A stretch of DNA of 55,984 nt. Origin: Rossellomorea vietnamensis. Lineage in GTDB: Bacteria; Bacillota; Bacilli; Bacillales; Bacillaceae_B. Below, piece by piece: positions 24,650-33,407 of this stretch. The position numbers were made by a program, and so were the translations under genes. Every line of letters begins with the position of its first letter. The first letter of the stretch is position 1. The notes beneath the pieces are model-generated. The model was not told the DNA's origin, did no database searches, and saw only the letters and a program-made list of their open reading frames with translations. The DNA is taken from positions 1 through 55,984 of the forward strand of contig NZ_LIXZ01000021.1 in NCBI RefSeq assembly GCF_001305855.1. The letters are read 5' to 3'.

Positions 24650-25087
24650 TTGACGGCAAAAACGGATTACACCCCTGTCAAAGTTCACTTGAAAACCAAA
24701 ATCACTATAGGAGAGGAAAGTGACTCTTTTGAATTGGTATCATTTGGTCGATACTATGAAAAAGGAGATGCCGTTTTTCTAAAGTACGATGAAGTACAAG
24801 AGGAAGGGACCACTCATACGATTGTTAAAGTAACGGATCGACAGGCCCTCATCCTCAGAAGCGGGGCAGTCAAAATGAGAATGGCCTTCAATGAACTCGA
24901 GGAACAGAACGGTTCCTACGAAAGCCAGCTCGGCACCCTCTTATTGACAACGAAAACCAAAACACTTTCACATACACAGAACGACTCGAAGCTTGAAGGG
25001 GACTTCAACCTTTCTTACGAGTTAAAGATGCAGGACAGTCCAGTGGGGGATTATGTTATGTCCATTCACTATAAGGAGGAAGCATAA
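24650..25087 (+). CDS. ywiB: YwiB family protein (DUF1934)
   Basis: About 145 residues forming an all-beta, lipocalin-like barrel typical of DUF1934. Conserved stretches are [42 protein letters not shown] and [10 protein letters not shown]. Function unknown. TTG 24650 has AAGGATGTGA, an anti-SD-like string, 6 bases upstream; GTG 24641 lies within that string and is the alternative. It precedes argS by 4 bp, as in B. subtilis, so the two are coupled. Confidence 0.85.
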   Translation: MTAKTDYTPVKVHLKTKITIGEESDSFELVSFGRYYEKGDAVFLKYDEVQEEGTTHTIVKVTDRQALILRSGAVKMRMAFNELEEQNGSYESQLGTLLLTTKTKTLSHTQNDSKLEGDFNLSYELKMQDSPVGDYVMSIHYKEEA

Positions 25088-25091
25088 CGAT

Positions 25092-26762
25092 ATGAATATC
25101 GTCGAAAAAGTACAAGAAAACCTGAAAGCCGAAATCAAAGCAGCGGTCCTGAAAGCGGGACTCGCAACAGAGGATCAGATCCCGGATGTCATTCTTGAGA
25201 TCCCGAAAGAAAAATCACACGGGGATTATTCAACGAATATGGCGATGCAACTTGCACGTGTAGCGAAAAAGGCACCGCGCATGATTGCTGACGACATCGT
25301 CGCTAACTTCGACCAGTCCAAAGCATCCATTGAAAAAATGGAGATCGCTGGACCCGGATTCATCAATTTCTACATGAACAACGAATACTTAACAGACCTG
25401 ATCCCGTTGATTCTCGATCAAGATCAGGAATACGGTCAATCAGACGCGGGAAATGGCGAGAGAGTGAACGTCGAGTTCGTATCTGCCAACCCGACAGGTG
25501 ACCTTCATCTTGGTCATGCCCGTGGAGCGGCCGTCGGTGATTCCCTATGTAACGTCCTTGAAAAAGCGGGCTATAAAGTAACCCGAGAATACTACATCAA
25601 TGACGCCGGAAATCAGATCCACAACCTGGCGATCTCCGTTGAAACACGTTACTTCCAAGCCCTGGGACAAGACAAGGCGATGCCTGAAGACGGGTATCAC
25701 GGAGCGGACATCATCGGAATCGGAAAGAAACTGGCTGAAGAATTCGGCACGAAATATGCAGAAGTAAGCGACGCGGAACGCTATAAGTTTTTCCGTGAAT
25801 ACGGCCTGAAGATCGAAATGGCCAAGCTTCAAAAGGACCTTGAAATGTTCCGCGTTCCGTTCAATGTGTGGTACTCTGAAACATCCCTTTATGAAAATGG
25901 AAAAATCGATGCGGCCCTGAAAACGTTGAGAGATAACGGTCATGTATATGAAGAAGACGGCGCAACCTGGTTCCGTTCGACTGAACTTGGCGACGACAAG
26001 AACCGTGTCCTCATCAAGAACGACGGCACATACACATACCTGACGCCGGATATTTCCTATCACCAGGATAAATTCGAGCGCGGGCATGATGTGCTTATCA
26101 ATATTTGGGGAGCGGACCACCACGGTTACATCCCGCGTATGAAAGCGGCCATCGAAGCACTCGGCTTTGACCGCGACAAACTGGAAGTGGAAGTCATCCA
26201 ACTCGTTCACCTTTATAAAAATGGTGAAAAAATGAAGATGAGTAAGCGTACAGGGAAAGCCGTTACGTTACGTGAGCTTGTGGAAGAGGTCGGCCTGGAT
26301 GCTGTCCGTTATTTCTTCGCCATGAGAAGTGCCGATACGCATATGGACTTTGACCTGGACTTAGCGGTTTCCCAGTCTAACGAAAATCCTGTGTACTATG
26401 CTCAATATGCCCACGCGCGTATTTGCAGCATCCTTCGCCAGGCAGAAGAACAGGGACTGGCTTCAGAAGACAAGATCGACTTAAAGCTGATCGGTACGGA
26501 AAAAGAAGTCGACCTACTGAAAAAGCTCGGTGAATTCCCGCAAATGATCGCCGATGCGGCCGAGAAACGCACACCACACCGTGTAGCGAATTATATCAAT
26601 GACCTGGCGTCTGCTTTCCACAGCTTCTACAATGCCAACAAGGTTCTCGATGAAGAAAATCGTGAATTGACGACGGCACGTCTCGCATTAGTGAAAGTCG
26701 TACGTGTCACGCTACAAAACGCTCTTGCCTTGATCGGTGTTGCAGCTCCGGAAAAAATGTAA
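25092..26762 (+). CDS. argS: Arginyl-tRNA synthetase
   Basis: A 556-residue class I aminoacyl-tRNA synthetase. HIGH-type motif [12 protein letters not shown] near residues 137-148, preceded by [17 protein letters not shown]-type motif is [12 protein letters not shown]. The N-terminal Add-1 domain and C-terminal DALR anticodon-binding domain (ending [12 protein letters not shown]) are present. ATG 25092 follows AAGGAGG by 12 bases; the open frame 13 codons longer overlaps ywiB and lacks family similarity. Terminated by a repeat-derived hairpin. Confidence 0.98.
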   Translation: MNIVEKVQENLKAEIKAAVLKAGLATEDQIPDVILEIPKEKSHGDYSTNMAMQLARVAKKAPRMIADDIVANFDQSKASIEKMEIAGPGFINFYMNNEYLTDLIPLILDQDQEYGQSDAGNGERVNVEFVSANPTGDLHLGHARGAAVGDSLCNVLEKAGYKVTREYYINDAGNQIHNLAISVETRYFQALGQDKAMPEDGYHGADIIGIGKKLAEEFGTKYAEVSDAERYKFFREYGLKIEMAKLQKDLEMFRVPFNVWYSETSLYENGKIDAALKTLRDNGHVYEEDGATWFRSTELGDDKNRVLIKNDGTYTYLTPDISYHQDKFERGHDVLINIWGADHHGYIPRMKAAIEALGFDRDKLEVEVIQLVHLYKNGEKMKMSKRTGKAVTLRELVEEVGLDAVRYFFAMRSADTHMDFDLDLAVSQSNENPVYYAQYAHARICSILRQAEEQGLASEDKIDLKLIGTEKEVDLLKKLGEFPQMIADAAEKRTPHRVANYINDLASAFHSFYNANKVLDEENRELTTARLALVKVVRVTLQNALALIGVAAPEKM

Positions 26763-26771
26763 ACAGACATA

Positions 26772-26804
26772 AGGTCCGCCTCTCACTGAGGGACGGACCT
26801 TTTT
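26772..26804 (+). terminator. Terminator of argS built from the GAGGGACGGACC repeat
   Basis: AGGTCCG (26772-26778) pairs with CGGACCT (26794-26800), with an inner CTC/GAG pair, followed by TTTTT. Another case of a dispersed repeat acting as a terminator. Confidence 0.85.
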
Positions 26805-26863
26805 CTTATATTTCTCCCTTTTTAACGTATAATAATGGAAGATGGATGAAGGAGGAGAATGGT

Positions 26864-27043
26864 ATGAAAACGGTCGTACTCGCTATTGTAACCGGCTTTT
26901 TAGTCGGATTTATCTTTGCTTTATTTAAGTTACCGATCCCGGCTCCGCCTGCCCTTGCAGGGATTGCAGGAATTGTGGGTATTTATCTTGGGTTTAAAGC
27001 GTTTATGGCGATTCAGCCCTGGATCGAATCAGTGTTTAAATGA
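26864..27043 (+). CDS. XapX-domain small membrane protein
   Basis: 59 residues starting MKTVVLAIVTGFLVGFIFAL: two membrane helices joined by the LPIPAPPALAGI loop and GIVGIYLGF, the signature of XapX proteins. A C-terminal amphipathic segment (FMAIQPWIESVFK) follows. Function unknown. AAGGAGG lies 9 bases upstream of ATG 26864, so the earlier in-frame ATG at 26846 is not the start. Own transcription unit, convergent with uvsE. Confidence 0.85.
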   Translation: MKTVVLAIVTGFLVGFIFALFKLPIPAPPALAGIAGIVGIYLGFKAFMAIQPWIESVFK

Positions 27044-27060
27044 TGCGTACATACATGTAA

Positions 27061-27090
27061 AAAAGATGAACACCTAAGTGTCCATCTTTT
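27061..27090. terminator. Bidirectional terminator between the XapX gene and uvsE
   Basis: AAAAGATG-ACAC...GTGT-CATCTTTT with single mispaired bases and a 4-base loop, A/T runs on both sides. Confidence 0.85.
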
Positions 27091-27095
27091 CTACT

Positions 27096-28049
27096 TTACC
27101 ACTCAAGGGTCCCGCCACCGGTCCTTTTCACCCCGCGGATGGATGACAAATCGTCAATCAGCTTCAGCATCGCAAGATCTTTATGTTTGGCTTCAATCAT
27201 AAAATCCACGTCCTGATCGAAGGTCTTCAACGTTTTGAAGAATCCCTCCACAAATCCCGGATCGACCAGGTCAGCGTGGGAACGGAAGGCCTTATCGGAT
27301 TTAGGGGAGGAGATATGTATTTTCGGCACTAAATCTCTCCTGTCCCACGTGGCAAAAACAGCTTCAAGATAATCCTCAAGAGGCTTATCACTCGGATTGG
27401 CTTCGTGGTGGTGAATGTCGAGTACCATGGGGATATTCTCTTTTTGACAAGCGGTGAGGGTTTCTTCGACGGTATAGGTCTTGTCGTCATTTTCCAACGT
27501 CATGATCTCTTTCACTTCAGCAGGAAGATCTTTCAGGTTCTGATGGAATCGGATCAGCGTTTCTTCCTTATCCCCGTAGCTCCCACCGATATGGATATTG
27601 ATGACGGAATCCTTCTCGATCCCCATATATTCGAGCATCCGGTAGTGATACACCATATCTTTCACGGCATTGTCCGTCACATGCTGCTTCGGACTCGTGA
27701 ATAAGGTGAACTGGTTCGGATGAAAGCTTGCCCTGATCCCGAACTTTTTGATCAGATCCCCAAGCTCCCTCCATTCCTGTTGAAAAGGGGAATGGAAATC
27801 CCATTCCACCTCAGGATGGGTGGCAAGGGGAACGAGGGAGCTCGATAATCTGTACAGCTTGATTTCGTGAGCCGCACACAGATAGAGGATACGTTTCGTA
27901 TGTTCCAGGTTTAATCTCGTCACTTCCTTCAGGCGATCCATCCGCTCGCTTTCAGGTAACTCTGTGAACCGCTTGAATGTCATGGTTTTGGCCGGGCTTG
28001 CGTCCCATAAAGAGAGGGAGTTTGCCACGAATCCCAGTCGGACCTTCAT
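27096..28049 (-). CDS. uvsE: UV damage endonuclease UvsE
   Basis: A 317-residue TIM-barrel endonuclease that nicks 5' of UV photoproducts. Conserved motifs are VRLGFVANS at the N-terminus, YRLSSSLVPLATH, RASFHPNQF, INIHIGGSYGDKE, LENDDKTY, VLDIHHHEANP and KIHISSPKSDKAFRSHAD; the His/Glu/Asp metal ligands are all present. MIEAKHKDLAMLKL closes the barrel. In B. subtilis uvsE (ywjD) is active in sporulating cells and sits next to clsB, as here (gap 11 bp). Confidence 0.95.
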   Translation of the reverse strand: MKVRLGFVANSLSLWDASPAKTMTFKRFTELPESERMDRLKEVTRLNLEHTKRILYLCAAHEIKLYRLSSSLVPLATHPEVEWDFHSPFQQEWRELGDLIKKFGIRASFHPNQFTLFTSPKQHVTDNAVKDMVYHYRMLEYMGIEKDSVINIHIGGSYGDKEETLIRFHQNLKDLPAEVKEIMTLENDDKTYTVEETLTACQKENIPMVLDIHHHEANPSDKPLEDYLEAVFATWDRRDLVPKIHISSPKSDKAFRSHADLVDPGFVEGFFKTLKTFDQDVDFMIEAKHKDLAMLKLIDDLSSIRGVKRTGGGTLEW

Positions 28050-28060
28050 GTGTCTCCCCC

Positions 28061-29266
28061 CTAAAGTAAGATTGAAATGACTGAAGCGACGCGTTCTTTT
28101 AACCGGGTCAGCATGGAAACCGATGAAAGGTCGCTTTCGCTTAACATGTCGGATGCCGCCATGTCTTTTTCCATTTCCTTTTTCAAATTCTGGATAAATC
28201 CTTTATCGTAAATCAGGTTATTGATTTCTAAATTGATAAAAAAGCTCCGCTTATCAAAATTGGCCGTGCCGATATCGCAGAAATGATCATCGACGACCAT
28301 CACCTTTGCATGATAAAAACCGTCCAGGAATTGATACACTTTCGCACCTTTTGCGAGGAGCGGTCTGAAATACGGAAAGGCCGCTTCTTTCACCAGCATA
28401 TGATCGGCATTATTAGGTATGATGATCTTGACGGTGACACCCCTGTCTAACGCACCCAAAAGGGCGTCCATCAATATGGGAGTGGGAATGAAATAAGGTG
28501 TCCCGATGATGATCTCATCTTGCGCCTCGTCGATGAACTTCCCAAAGAAGTCTTCGATGTTGATCCCCTCGGTTGGGAAAATCCGATGTTCCATGCTTCC
28601 TTTTTCAGAAGGAGGGAAGTACGTTGCTTCGTCCTTTAAATCTTTCCGGGTCGCACGAAACCAGTCAATACAAAATTCCGTTTGCAGATCATGTACACCT
28701 TCTCCGATGAGGCGGAGGTGATAATCCCTCCATGGAGAAAGCTCCGGCTTATCATTTTCATCGATATATTCCTTTCCGATGTTGTAACCGCCTAAATAAC
28801 CGATCACCCCGTCGATGACGGTAATCTTCCGGTGATTACGCTGCTGGGAGGAAAAGAACAGGTAGGGAAGCTTGACTCTTCGGCAGTAATCGACTTCCAC
28901 ACCGGCATCCCGAAGCTCCTTCACCTTCGACTTCTGGACGTTATGACTCCCGATCTGATCCATCAGAAGGCGGACTTCAATTCCTTCTTGTGCTTTTCCT
29001 TTCAGTAATTCCAGGAACCTCAGGGCAAAATGGTCATCCTGGACGATATAAAATAATACATGAATAGAAGACCTGGCTTCTCTCATCTCTTTAAACATCT
29101 GATCGAAAAGCTCGGGGCCTCTTGAAAATAATTGAATATCACTATTTCGCTTCTCATAATCTCTTCTTGTCCGCGTCCGGATGAAATGACTTCTTCCCAA
29201 TTTGAAATCGAGCATCAGCCATCCGATGATCGCGGCAAGGATAACCAGTAGGATCAACCACCACAT
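28061..29266 (-). CDS. clsB: Cardiolipin synthase ClsB (YwjE)
   Basis: A 401-residue phospholipase-D-type enzyme with one N-terminal membrane helix (MWWLILLVILAAIIGWLML) and two HKD motifs: HRKITVIDG and HAKVMVVDD, each followed by the GSxN-like segments GGYNIGKEY and GTANFDKRSF. It joins two phosphatidylglycerols into cardiolipin at the membrane. It has a single anchor, unlike ClsA with two. AGAGTGATTCT precedes the ATG. Probably transcribed together with uvsE. Confidence 0.93.
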   Translation of the reverse strand: MWWLILLVILAAIIGWLMLDFKLGRSHFIRTRTRRDYEKRNSDIQLFSRGPELFDQMFKEMREARSSIHVLFYIVQDDHFALRFLELLKGKAQEGIEVRLLMDQIGSHNVQKSKVKELRDAGVEVDYCRRVKLPYLFFSSQQRNHRKITVIDGVIGYLGGYNIGKEYIDENDKPELSPWRDYHLRLIGEGVHDLQTEFCIDWFRATRKDLKDEATYFPPSEKGSMEHRIFPTEGINIEDFFGKFIDEAQDEIIIGTPYFIPTPILMDALLGALDRGVTVKIIIPNNADHMLVKEAAFPYFRPLLAKGAKVYQFLDGFYHAKVMVVDDHFCDIGTANFDKRSFFINLEINNLIYDKGFIQNLKKEMEKDMAASDMLSESDLSSVSMLTRLKERVASVISILL

Positions 29267-29448
29267 AGAATCACTCTCTCATTTGCATTATCTTTAGTAT
29301 GTCCTCTTTCTTACGTACATTACATCCTTTCTTCTTTTCCCTTTCATGAGTCCTTTTGAAACCTGTGGGGGGTACTAATAGTCCTGTTTGTTTTTGAAAA
29401 ATGAATAATCGTTCATGAAAAGGTTTTCATTTTTATTCATAAAAACCA

Positions 29449-29476
29449 TTGACTGAATGCTCATTCATAATATAAT
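29449..29476 (+). promoter_or_regulatory. Sigma-A promoter of fadF
   Basis: -35 TTGACT (29449-29454), 16-base spacer, -10 TATAAT (29471-29476). The FadR-like box covers the -35 and spacer. The rest of 29267-29570 has no gene. Confidence 0.75.
29450..29467 (+). promoter_or_regulatory. FadR (YsiA)-type operator over the fadF promoter
   Basis: TGACTGAATGCTCATTCA agrees at 13 of 15 fixed positions with the Bacillus FadR consensus TGAATGANTANTCATTCA. A weaker relative, TGAATAATCGTTCA, lies at 29402. A FadR-like TetR repressor would block the promoter until long-chain acyl-CoA binds it. Confidence 0.65.
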
Positions 29477-29570
29477 GGAGATATGAACTATTCAGAATAT
29501 TAATTTGGTTTGTAAAAGTTTGAACAAAGGGGATGTTCAAATCAGGCCAATGAAGGGGGAGCGTTTGTCT

Positions 29571-31688
29571 ATGAATGGGTTACTCATTCTCAATTGGGTC
29601 GCATTTATCCTTGTGACCGTTTATGCACTGAGTCTGTTTGTGTATGTAGTAAAGACGAGAATTGAATATATTAAGCTCGGGAAAAAAGTGGAATTCGATA
29701 AACGATTCAAAGAACGATTCCAGAAAATCCTGGTAAACGTCTTCGGACAGAAGAAGCTCCTGAAGGATAAGAAGAGTGGAGCAATCCACGTCATGTTCTT
29801 CTATGGTTTCATCCTTGTCCAGTTCGGGGCCATCGATTTCATCTGGAAGGGGCTTGCTCCGGGAAGTCACTTACCACTTGGGCCGTTATATCCAGGTTTC
29901 ACATTCTTCCAGGAAATCGTCACACTGATGATCCTCGTCGCGGTTGTCTGGGCCTTCCATCGCCGCTATGTGGAAAAGCTTGTCCGTTTAAAAAGAGGAT
30001 TCAAGTCAGGACTTGTTCTCTTGTTCATCGGTGGATTAATGCTTTCGGTCCTGGTCGGGAACGGGATGGGCATCATCTGGCACGGTGAAGACCTTGCCTG
30101 GACAGAGCCTGTTGCATCGCTGATCGCAGGAGCACTTGGAGGCATCGGGGAAACGGCGTCCATCGCCATTTTCTATGTTGCCTGGTGGATTCATCTACTA
30201 TTCTTACTGGCATTCCTTGTGTATGTGCCGCAATCCAAGCACGCGCATTTAATTGCAGGTCCTGCCAATGTTTATTTCAATCGTTTAGACAACCCTGGGA
30301 AGCTTAAGCCGATCGACTTTGAAGATGAGTCAGCTGAAAGCTTCGGGGTAGGAAAAATTGAAGAGTTTACGCAGCATCAAATGATTGACTTCTACGCATG
30401 TGTGGAATGTGGTCGTTGTACGAATATGTGTCCGGCAACGGGAACAGGGAAAATGCTTTCCCCGATGGATCTGATCGTCAAACTGCGTGATAACCTGACG
30501 AATCACGGTGCCGTCGTGACACAGAAGAAGCCATGGGTACCGACATTCGCATTCAATGGCACAAAAGGGAATCAGCTTGCCATGGCGAGTGCGACTCAAG
30601 CGGCCGAAGAAGCGGCAGCAGGAGCTGTGTACAGCCCGAGCCTGATCGGGGATGTCATCACGGAAGAAGAAATCTGGGCATGTACAACGTGCCGTAACTG
30701 TGAAGACCAATGTCCGGTCATGAATGAGCACGTAGATAAAATCATCGACCTTCGCCGTTACCTTGTTCTGACGGAAGGGAAGATGGATGCTGACGCACAG
30801 CGCGCCATGCAAAACATCGAGCGCCAGGGGAATCCTTGGGGTCTGAACCGTAAAGAGCGTGAAAACTGGCGTGAAGCGAGAGAAGACGTGACAATTCCTA
30901 CGGTTAAAGAAATGAAAAAAGCAGGGGAAGACTTCGAATTCCTATTCTGGGTCGGATCCATGGGTTCATTCGATAACCGAAGCCAAAAGATCGCCTTATC
31001 TTTCGCCAAGCTGATGAATGAAGCCGGCGTGAAGTTCGCGATTCTCGGTAATAAAGAAAAGAACTCCGGTGATACACCGCGACGTCTCGGAAATGAATTC
31101 TTATTCCAGGAGCTTGCCGGTCAAAATATCGCCGAATTCGAAAAACATGAAATCAAGAAAATCGTAACGATTGATCCGCATGCTTATAACATTTTTAAAA
31201 ATGAGTATCCGGACTTTGGTCTGGAAGCGGAAGTCTACCACCATACAGAACTTCTTCATCAACTGGTACAGGAAGGCCGTTTGAAGCCTCAATACGAAGT
31301 GAACGAAACAATCACCTTCCACGACTCCTGTTACCTTGGACGTTACAACGAAGTGTACGATCCACCGCGTGAAATCCTGAAATCGATTTCAGGCGTGAAA
31401 TTGGTGGAGATTGAACGTAACCGTGAAAAAGGCATGTGCTGTGGAGCGGGTGGAGGACTGATGTGGATGGAAGAAGACGCAGGGCACCGCGTCAACGTCT
31501 CCCGTACCGAGCAGGCACTGGCTGTCAGTCCCTCGGTCATCAGCTCGGGTTGTCCATACTGCCTGACAATGCTGTCGGATGGTACGAAGGCAAAAGAAGT
31601 GGAAGACACGGTTTCTACCCTCGACGTAGCAGAAATTCTTGAAAAAGCCGTTTGTGGCGATCTAAAGGACCAACCGGCTGCATCTTAA
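29571..31688 (+). CDS. fadF: FadF-type iron-sulfur membrane oxidoreductase (beta-oxidation electron transfer)
   Basis: A 705-residue protein. Up to six N-terminal membrane helices (about 1-220) form a nitrate-reductase-gamma-like domain. Two 4Fe-4S clusters follow (CVECGRCTNMCP at 277-287 region and CTTCRNCEDQCP at about 371-381), then the CCG-type cysteine-rich half (SCYLGRYN, GMCCGAGGGLMWMEE, SGCPYCLTML). It probably passes electrons from ETF, reduced by acyl-CoA dehydrogenases, to menaquinone. ATG 29571 has GGGGGAG 9 bases upstream; the frame from 29505 is an extension. The FadR-like box over its promoter supports the role. Confidence 0.9.
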   Translation: MNGLLILNWVAFILVTVYALSLFVYVVKTRIEYIKLGKKVEFDKRFKERFQKILVNVFGQKKLLKDKKSGAIHVMFFYGFILVQFGAIDFIWKGLAPGSHLPLGPLYPGFTFFQEIVTLMILVAVVWAFHRRYVEKLVRLKRGFKSGLVLLFIGGLMLSVLVGNGMGIIWHGEDLAWTEPVASLIAGALGGIGETASIAIFYVAWWIHLLFLLAFLVYVPQSKHAHLIAGPANVYFNRLDNPGKLKPIDFEDESAESFGVGKIEEFTQHQMIDFYACVECGRCTNMCPATGTGKMLSPMDLIVKLRDNLTNHGAVVTQKKPWVPTFAFNGTKGNQLAMASATQAAEEAAAGAVYSPSLIGDVITEEEIWACTTCRNCEDQCPVMNEHVDKIIDLRRYLVLTEGKMDADAQRAMQNIERQGNPWGLNRKERENWREAREDVTIPTVKEMKKAGEDFEFLFWVGSMGSFDNRSQKIALSFAKLMNEAGVKFAILGNKEKNSGDTPRRLGNEFLFQELAGQNIAEFEKHEIKKIVTIDPHAYNIFKNEYPDFGLEAEVYHHTELLHQLVQEGRLKPQYEVNETITFHDSCYLGRYNEVYDPPREILKSISGVKLVEIERNREKGMCCGAGGGLMWMEEDAGHRVNVSRTEQALAVSPSVISSGCPYCLTMLSDGTKAKEVEDTVSTLDVAEILEKAVCGDLKDQPAAS

Positions 31689-31740
31689 AAAGAATATTAT
31701 CCTTTAGATAATGAATGCATCCGCGTTCATGAAAACAAAC

Positions 31741-31785
31741 AGGAGTGAAACAAAATAGTCTCTATTGCGTTTCGCTCCTATTGTT
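31741..31785 (+). terminator. Terminator of fadF
   Basis: AGGAG(T)GAAAC and GTTTC(G)CTCCT outer arms, with inner AATAG/CTATT, then ATTGTTTTT. Confidence 0.82.
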
Positions 31786-31877
31786 TTTCTACAATAATAA
31801 TATTGATGGAAAAATAAAAACTTTCTAAAAAATCAGGTGCGTTCATACTAAAAATGAAGTACAATAAAGGTATATTG

Positions 31878-31894
31878 GGGACAAAATTTGTCCC
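31878..31894. repeat. Perfect 17-bp palindrome GGGACAAAATTTGTCCC
   Basis: 8-base arms with one central base in the gap before the thiolase gene; TTCTCTT follows. It may be an operator or a short dispersed palindrome like others here. The rest of 31786-32007 shows no gene. Confidence 0.6.
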
Positions 31895-31913
31895 TTCTCT
31901 TATGAGGATGAGT

Positions 31914-31927
31914 TGAGCGAGCGTTCA
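31914..31927 (+). promoter_or_regulatory. Candidate TetR-type operator upstream of the acyl-CoA gene block
   Basis: TGAGCGAGCGTTCA is palindromic except for one position per arm and resembles sites of TetR regulators of acyl-CoA degradation. Lies about 90 bp before the thiolase start. The regulator could be the one encoded at 37116. Confidence 0.4.
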
Positions 31928-32013
31928 GTCGAAAGTCGATCATATTTTTTTAATGTAAATTGAAAGCGTATACAAAATTACGGATAAAACCCATATAAAG
32001 GAGAGCGATGGAG

Positions 32014-33201
32014 ATGGGAAAAACGGTTATTTTAGATGGAGCAAGGACACCTTTTGGTAAATTCGGGGGAAGTCTCAGCAGTTTTACTGCTTCAGAGCTT
32101 GGTGGTTTCGCAGTAAAGGAAGCCTTGAAACGGGCCGGAGTAAGCGGTGAAGAGGTCGAAGAAGTCATCCTCGGATCCGTATTACAAGGGGGGCAGGGGC
32201 AAATCCCTTCACGTCAAGCCTCACGTCATGCAGGCTTACCTTGGAATGTCAAAACGGAAACGATCAATAAAGTATGTGCGTCAGGAATGCGTAGTGTCAC
32301 ACTCGGAGACCAGATCATCCGCGCAGGCGACGGCGAAGTGATCGTGGCAGGTGGAATGGAATCCATGTCGGGTGCCCCTTACATCCTTCCGAAAGCGCGC
32401 TGGGGATTCAAAATGGGAGATTCACAGGTGAAGGATCTGATGGTTCACGACGGATTGACGTGCAGCTTCAACAATGTCCACATGGGAACGTACGGAAATG
32501 AAACAGCGAAAGAATTTGAACTATCAAGAGAAGAGCAGGACGAATGGGCTCTCAGAAGCCATCAAAGAGCCGTGAAAGCGACCGAGGAGGGAGTGCTCGG
32601 TGAAGAGATCGTGGCCGTTGAGGTGCCTCAGCGCAAAGGAGAACCGATTCTCGTCGCAAAAGATGAAGCGCCGCGTAAAGAAACATCCGCCGAGGCGCTG
32701 GCTAAATTAGGGCCTGTCTTCGGATCAGAAGGAACAATCACAGCAGGGAACGCGCCAGGGGTCAACGACGGAGCGGCAGCCATGGTCCTCATGAGCGAAG
32801 AAAGAGCCGCGAAGGAAGGAAAACAGCCGTTAGCGACGATCCTTGGTCATACAGCGATCGCCGTTGAAGCAAAGGACTTCCCGCAAACACCGGGTCTTGT
32901 CATCAACGAGCTTTTCAAGAAAACAGGAAAATCCCTTGAAGAAATCGATCTCTTTGAAATCAACGAAGCATTCGCAGCCGTTGCGTTAACGAGCGGGAAA
33001 ATTGCCGGCCTTGATCCTGAGAAAGTCAACGTGAACGGTGGAGCGGTAGCACTTGGTCATCCGATCGGAGCAAGCGGGGCCCGCATCATCCTGACACTCG
33101 CATACGAACTGAAACGCCGCGGTGGCGGAATCGGGATTGCCTCGATCTGCAGCGGAGGCGGTCAAGGGGATGCGATCATGATTGAGGTTGCGAAGCAGTA
33201 G
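32014..33201 (+). CDS. Acetyl-CoA C-acetyltransferase (thiolase, MmgA-like)
   Basis: A 395-residue thiolase. The nucleophile Cys88 lies in [10 protein letters not shown], with His349 in [14 protein letters not shown] and Cys379 in [10 protein letters not shown]: all three catalytic residues are present. [12 protein letters not shown] and [16 protein letters not shown] are family signatures. It cleaves acetoacetyl-CoA or condenses acetyl-CoA. It heads the block thiolase-3-hydroxyacyl-CoA dehydrogenase-two acyl-CoA dehydrogenases, comparable to mmgABC of B. subtilis. ATG 32014 has AAAGGAG 10 bases upstream; ATG 32008 (two codons earlier) is close to it but possible. Confidence 0.93.
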   Translation: MGKTVILDGARTPFGKFGGSLSSFTASELGGFAVKEALKRAGVSGEEVEEVILGSVLQGGQGQIPSRQASRHAGLPWNVKTETINKVCASGMRSVTLGDQIIRAGDGEVIVAGGMESMSGAPYILPKARWGFKMGDSQVKDLMVHDGLTCSFNNVHMGTYGNETAKEFELSREEQDEWALRSHQRAVKATEEGVLGEEIVAVEVPQRKGEPILVAKDEAPRKETSAEALAKLGPVFGSEGTITAGNAPGVNDGAAAMVLMSEERAAKEGKQPLATILGHTAIAVEAKDFPQTPGLVINELFKKTGKSLEEIDLFEINEAFAAVALTSGKIAGLDPEKVNVNGGAVALGHPIGASGARIILTLAYELKRRGGGIGIASICSGGGQGDAIMIEVAKQ

Positions 33202-33211
33202 GGTGACTTGT

Positions 33212-33275
33212 TGTACCAGGTACATAATCGATGGATTGTACCTGGTACAAAGAGAGTGAAGTGTACCAGGTACAC
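33212..33275. repeat. Three copies of the palindrome TGTACCWGGTACA
   Basis: Copies at 33212-33224, 33237-33249 and 33262-33274, each itself a 13-bp palindrome with a central A or T. Starts are exactly 25 bp apart. Located between the thiolase and hydroxyacyl-CoA dehydrogenase genes. The adjacent sequence to 33407 shows no other gene. Confidence 0.85.
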
Positions 33276-33407
33276 CCGTGAGTTCAGCTGCTGAATTTCT
33301 GATGAAAATCAACAGGTGAAATATCTACTTATTTCAGTAGCTGAATCAATAAAACCATATCAAACCAACTAGTCTACTAGTCTCATATAACAAAGGGGAG
33401 AAACAAA

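Noticed and set aside
25545..26210. 221-codon open frame antisense to argS
   Set aside because: Mirror of argS codon structure; no start signal or known motif.
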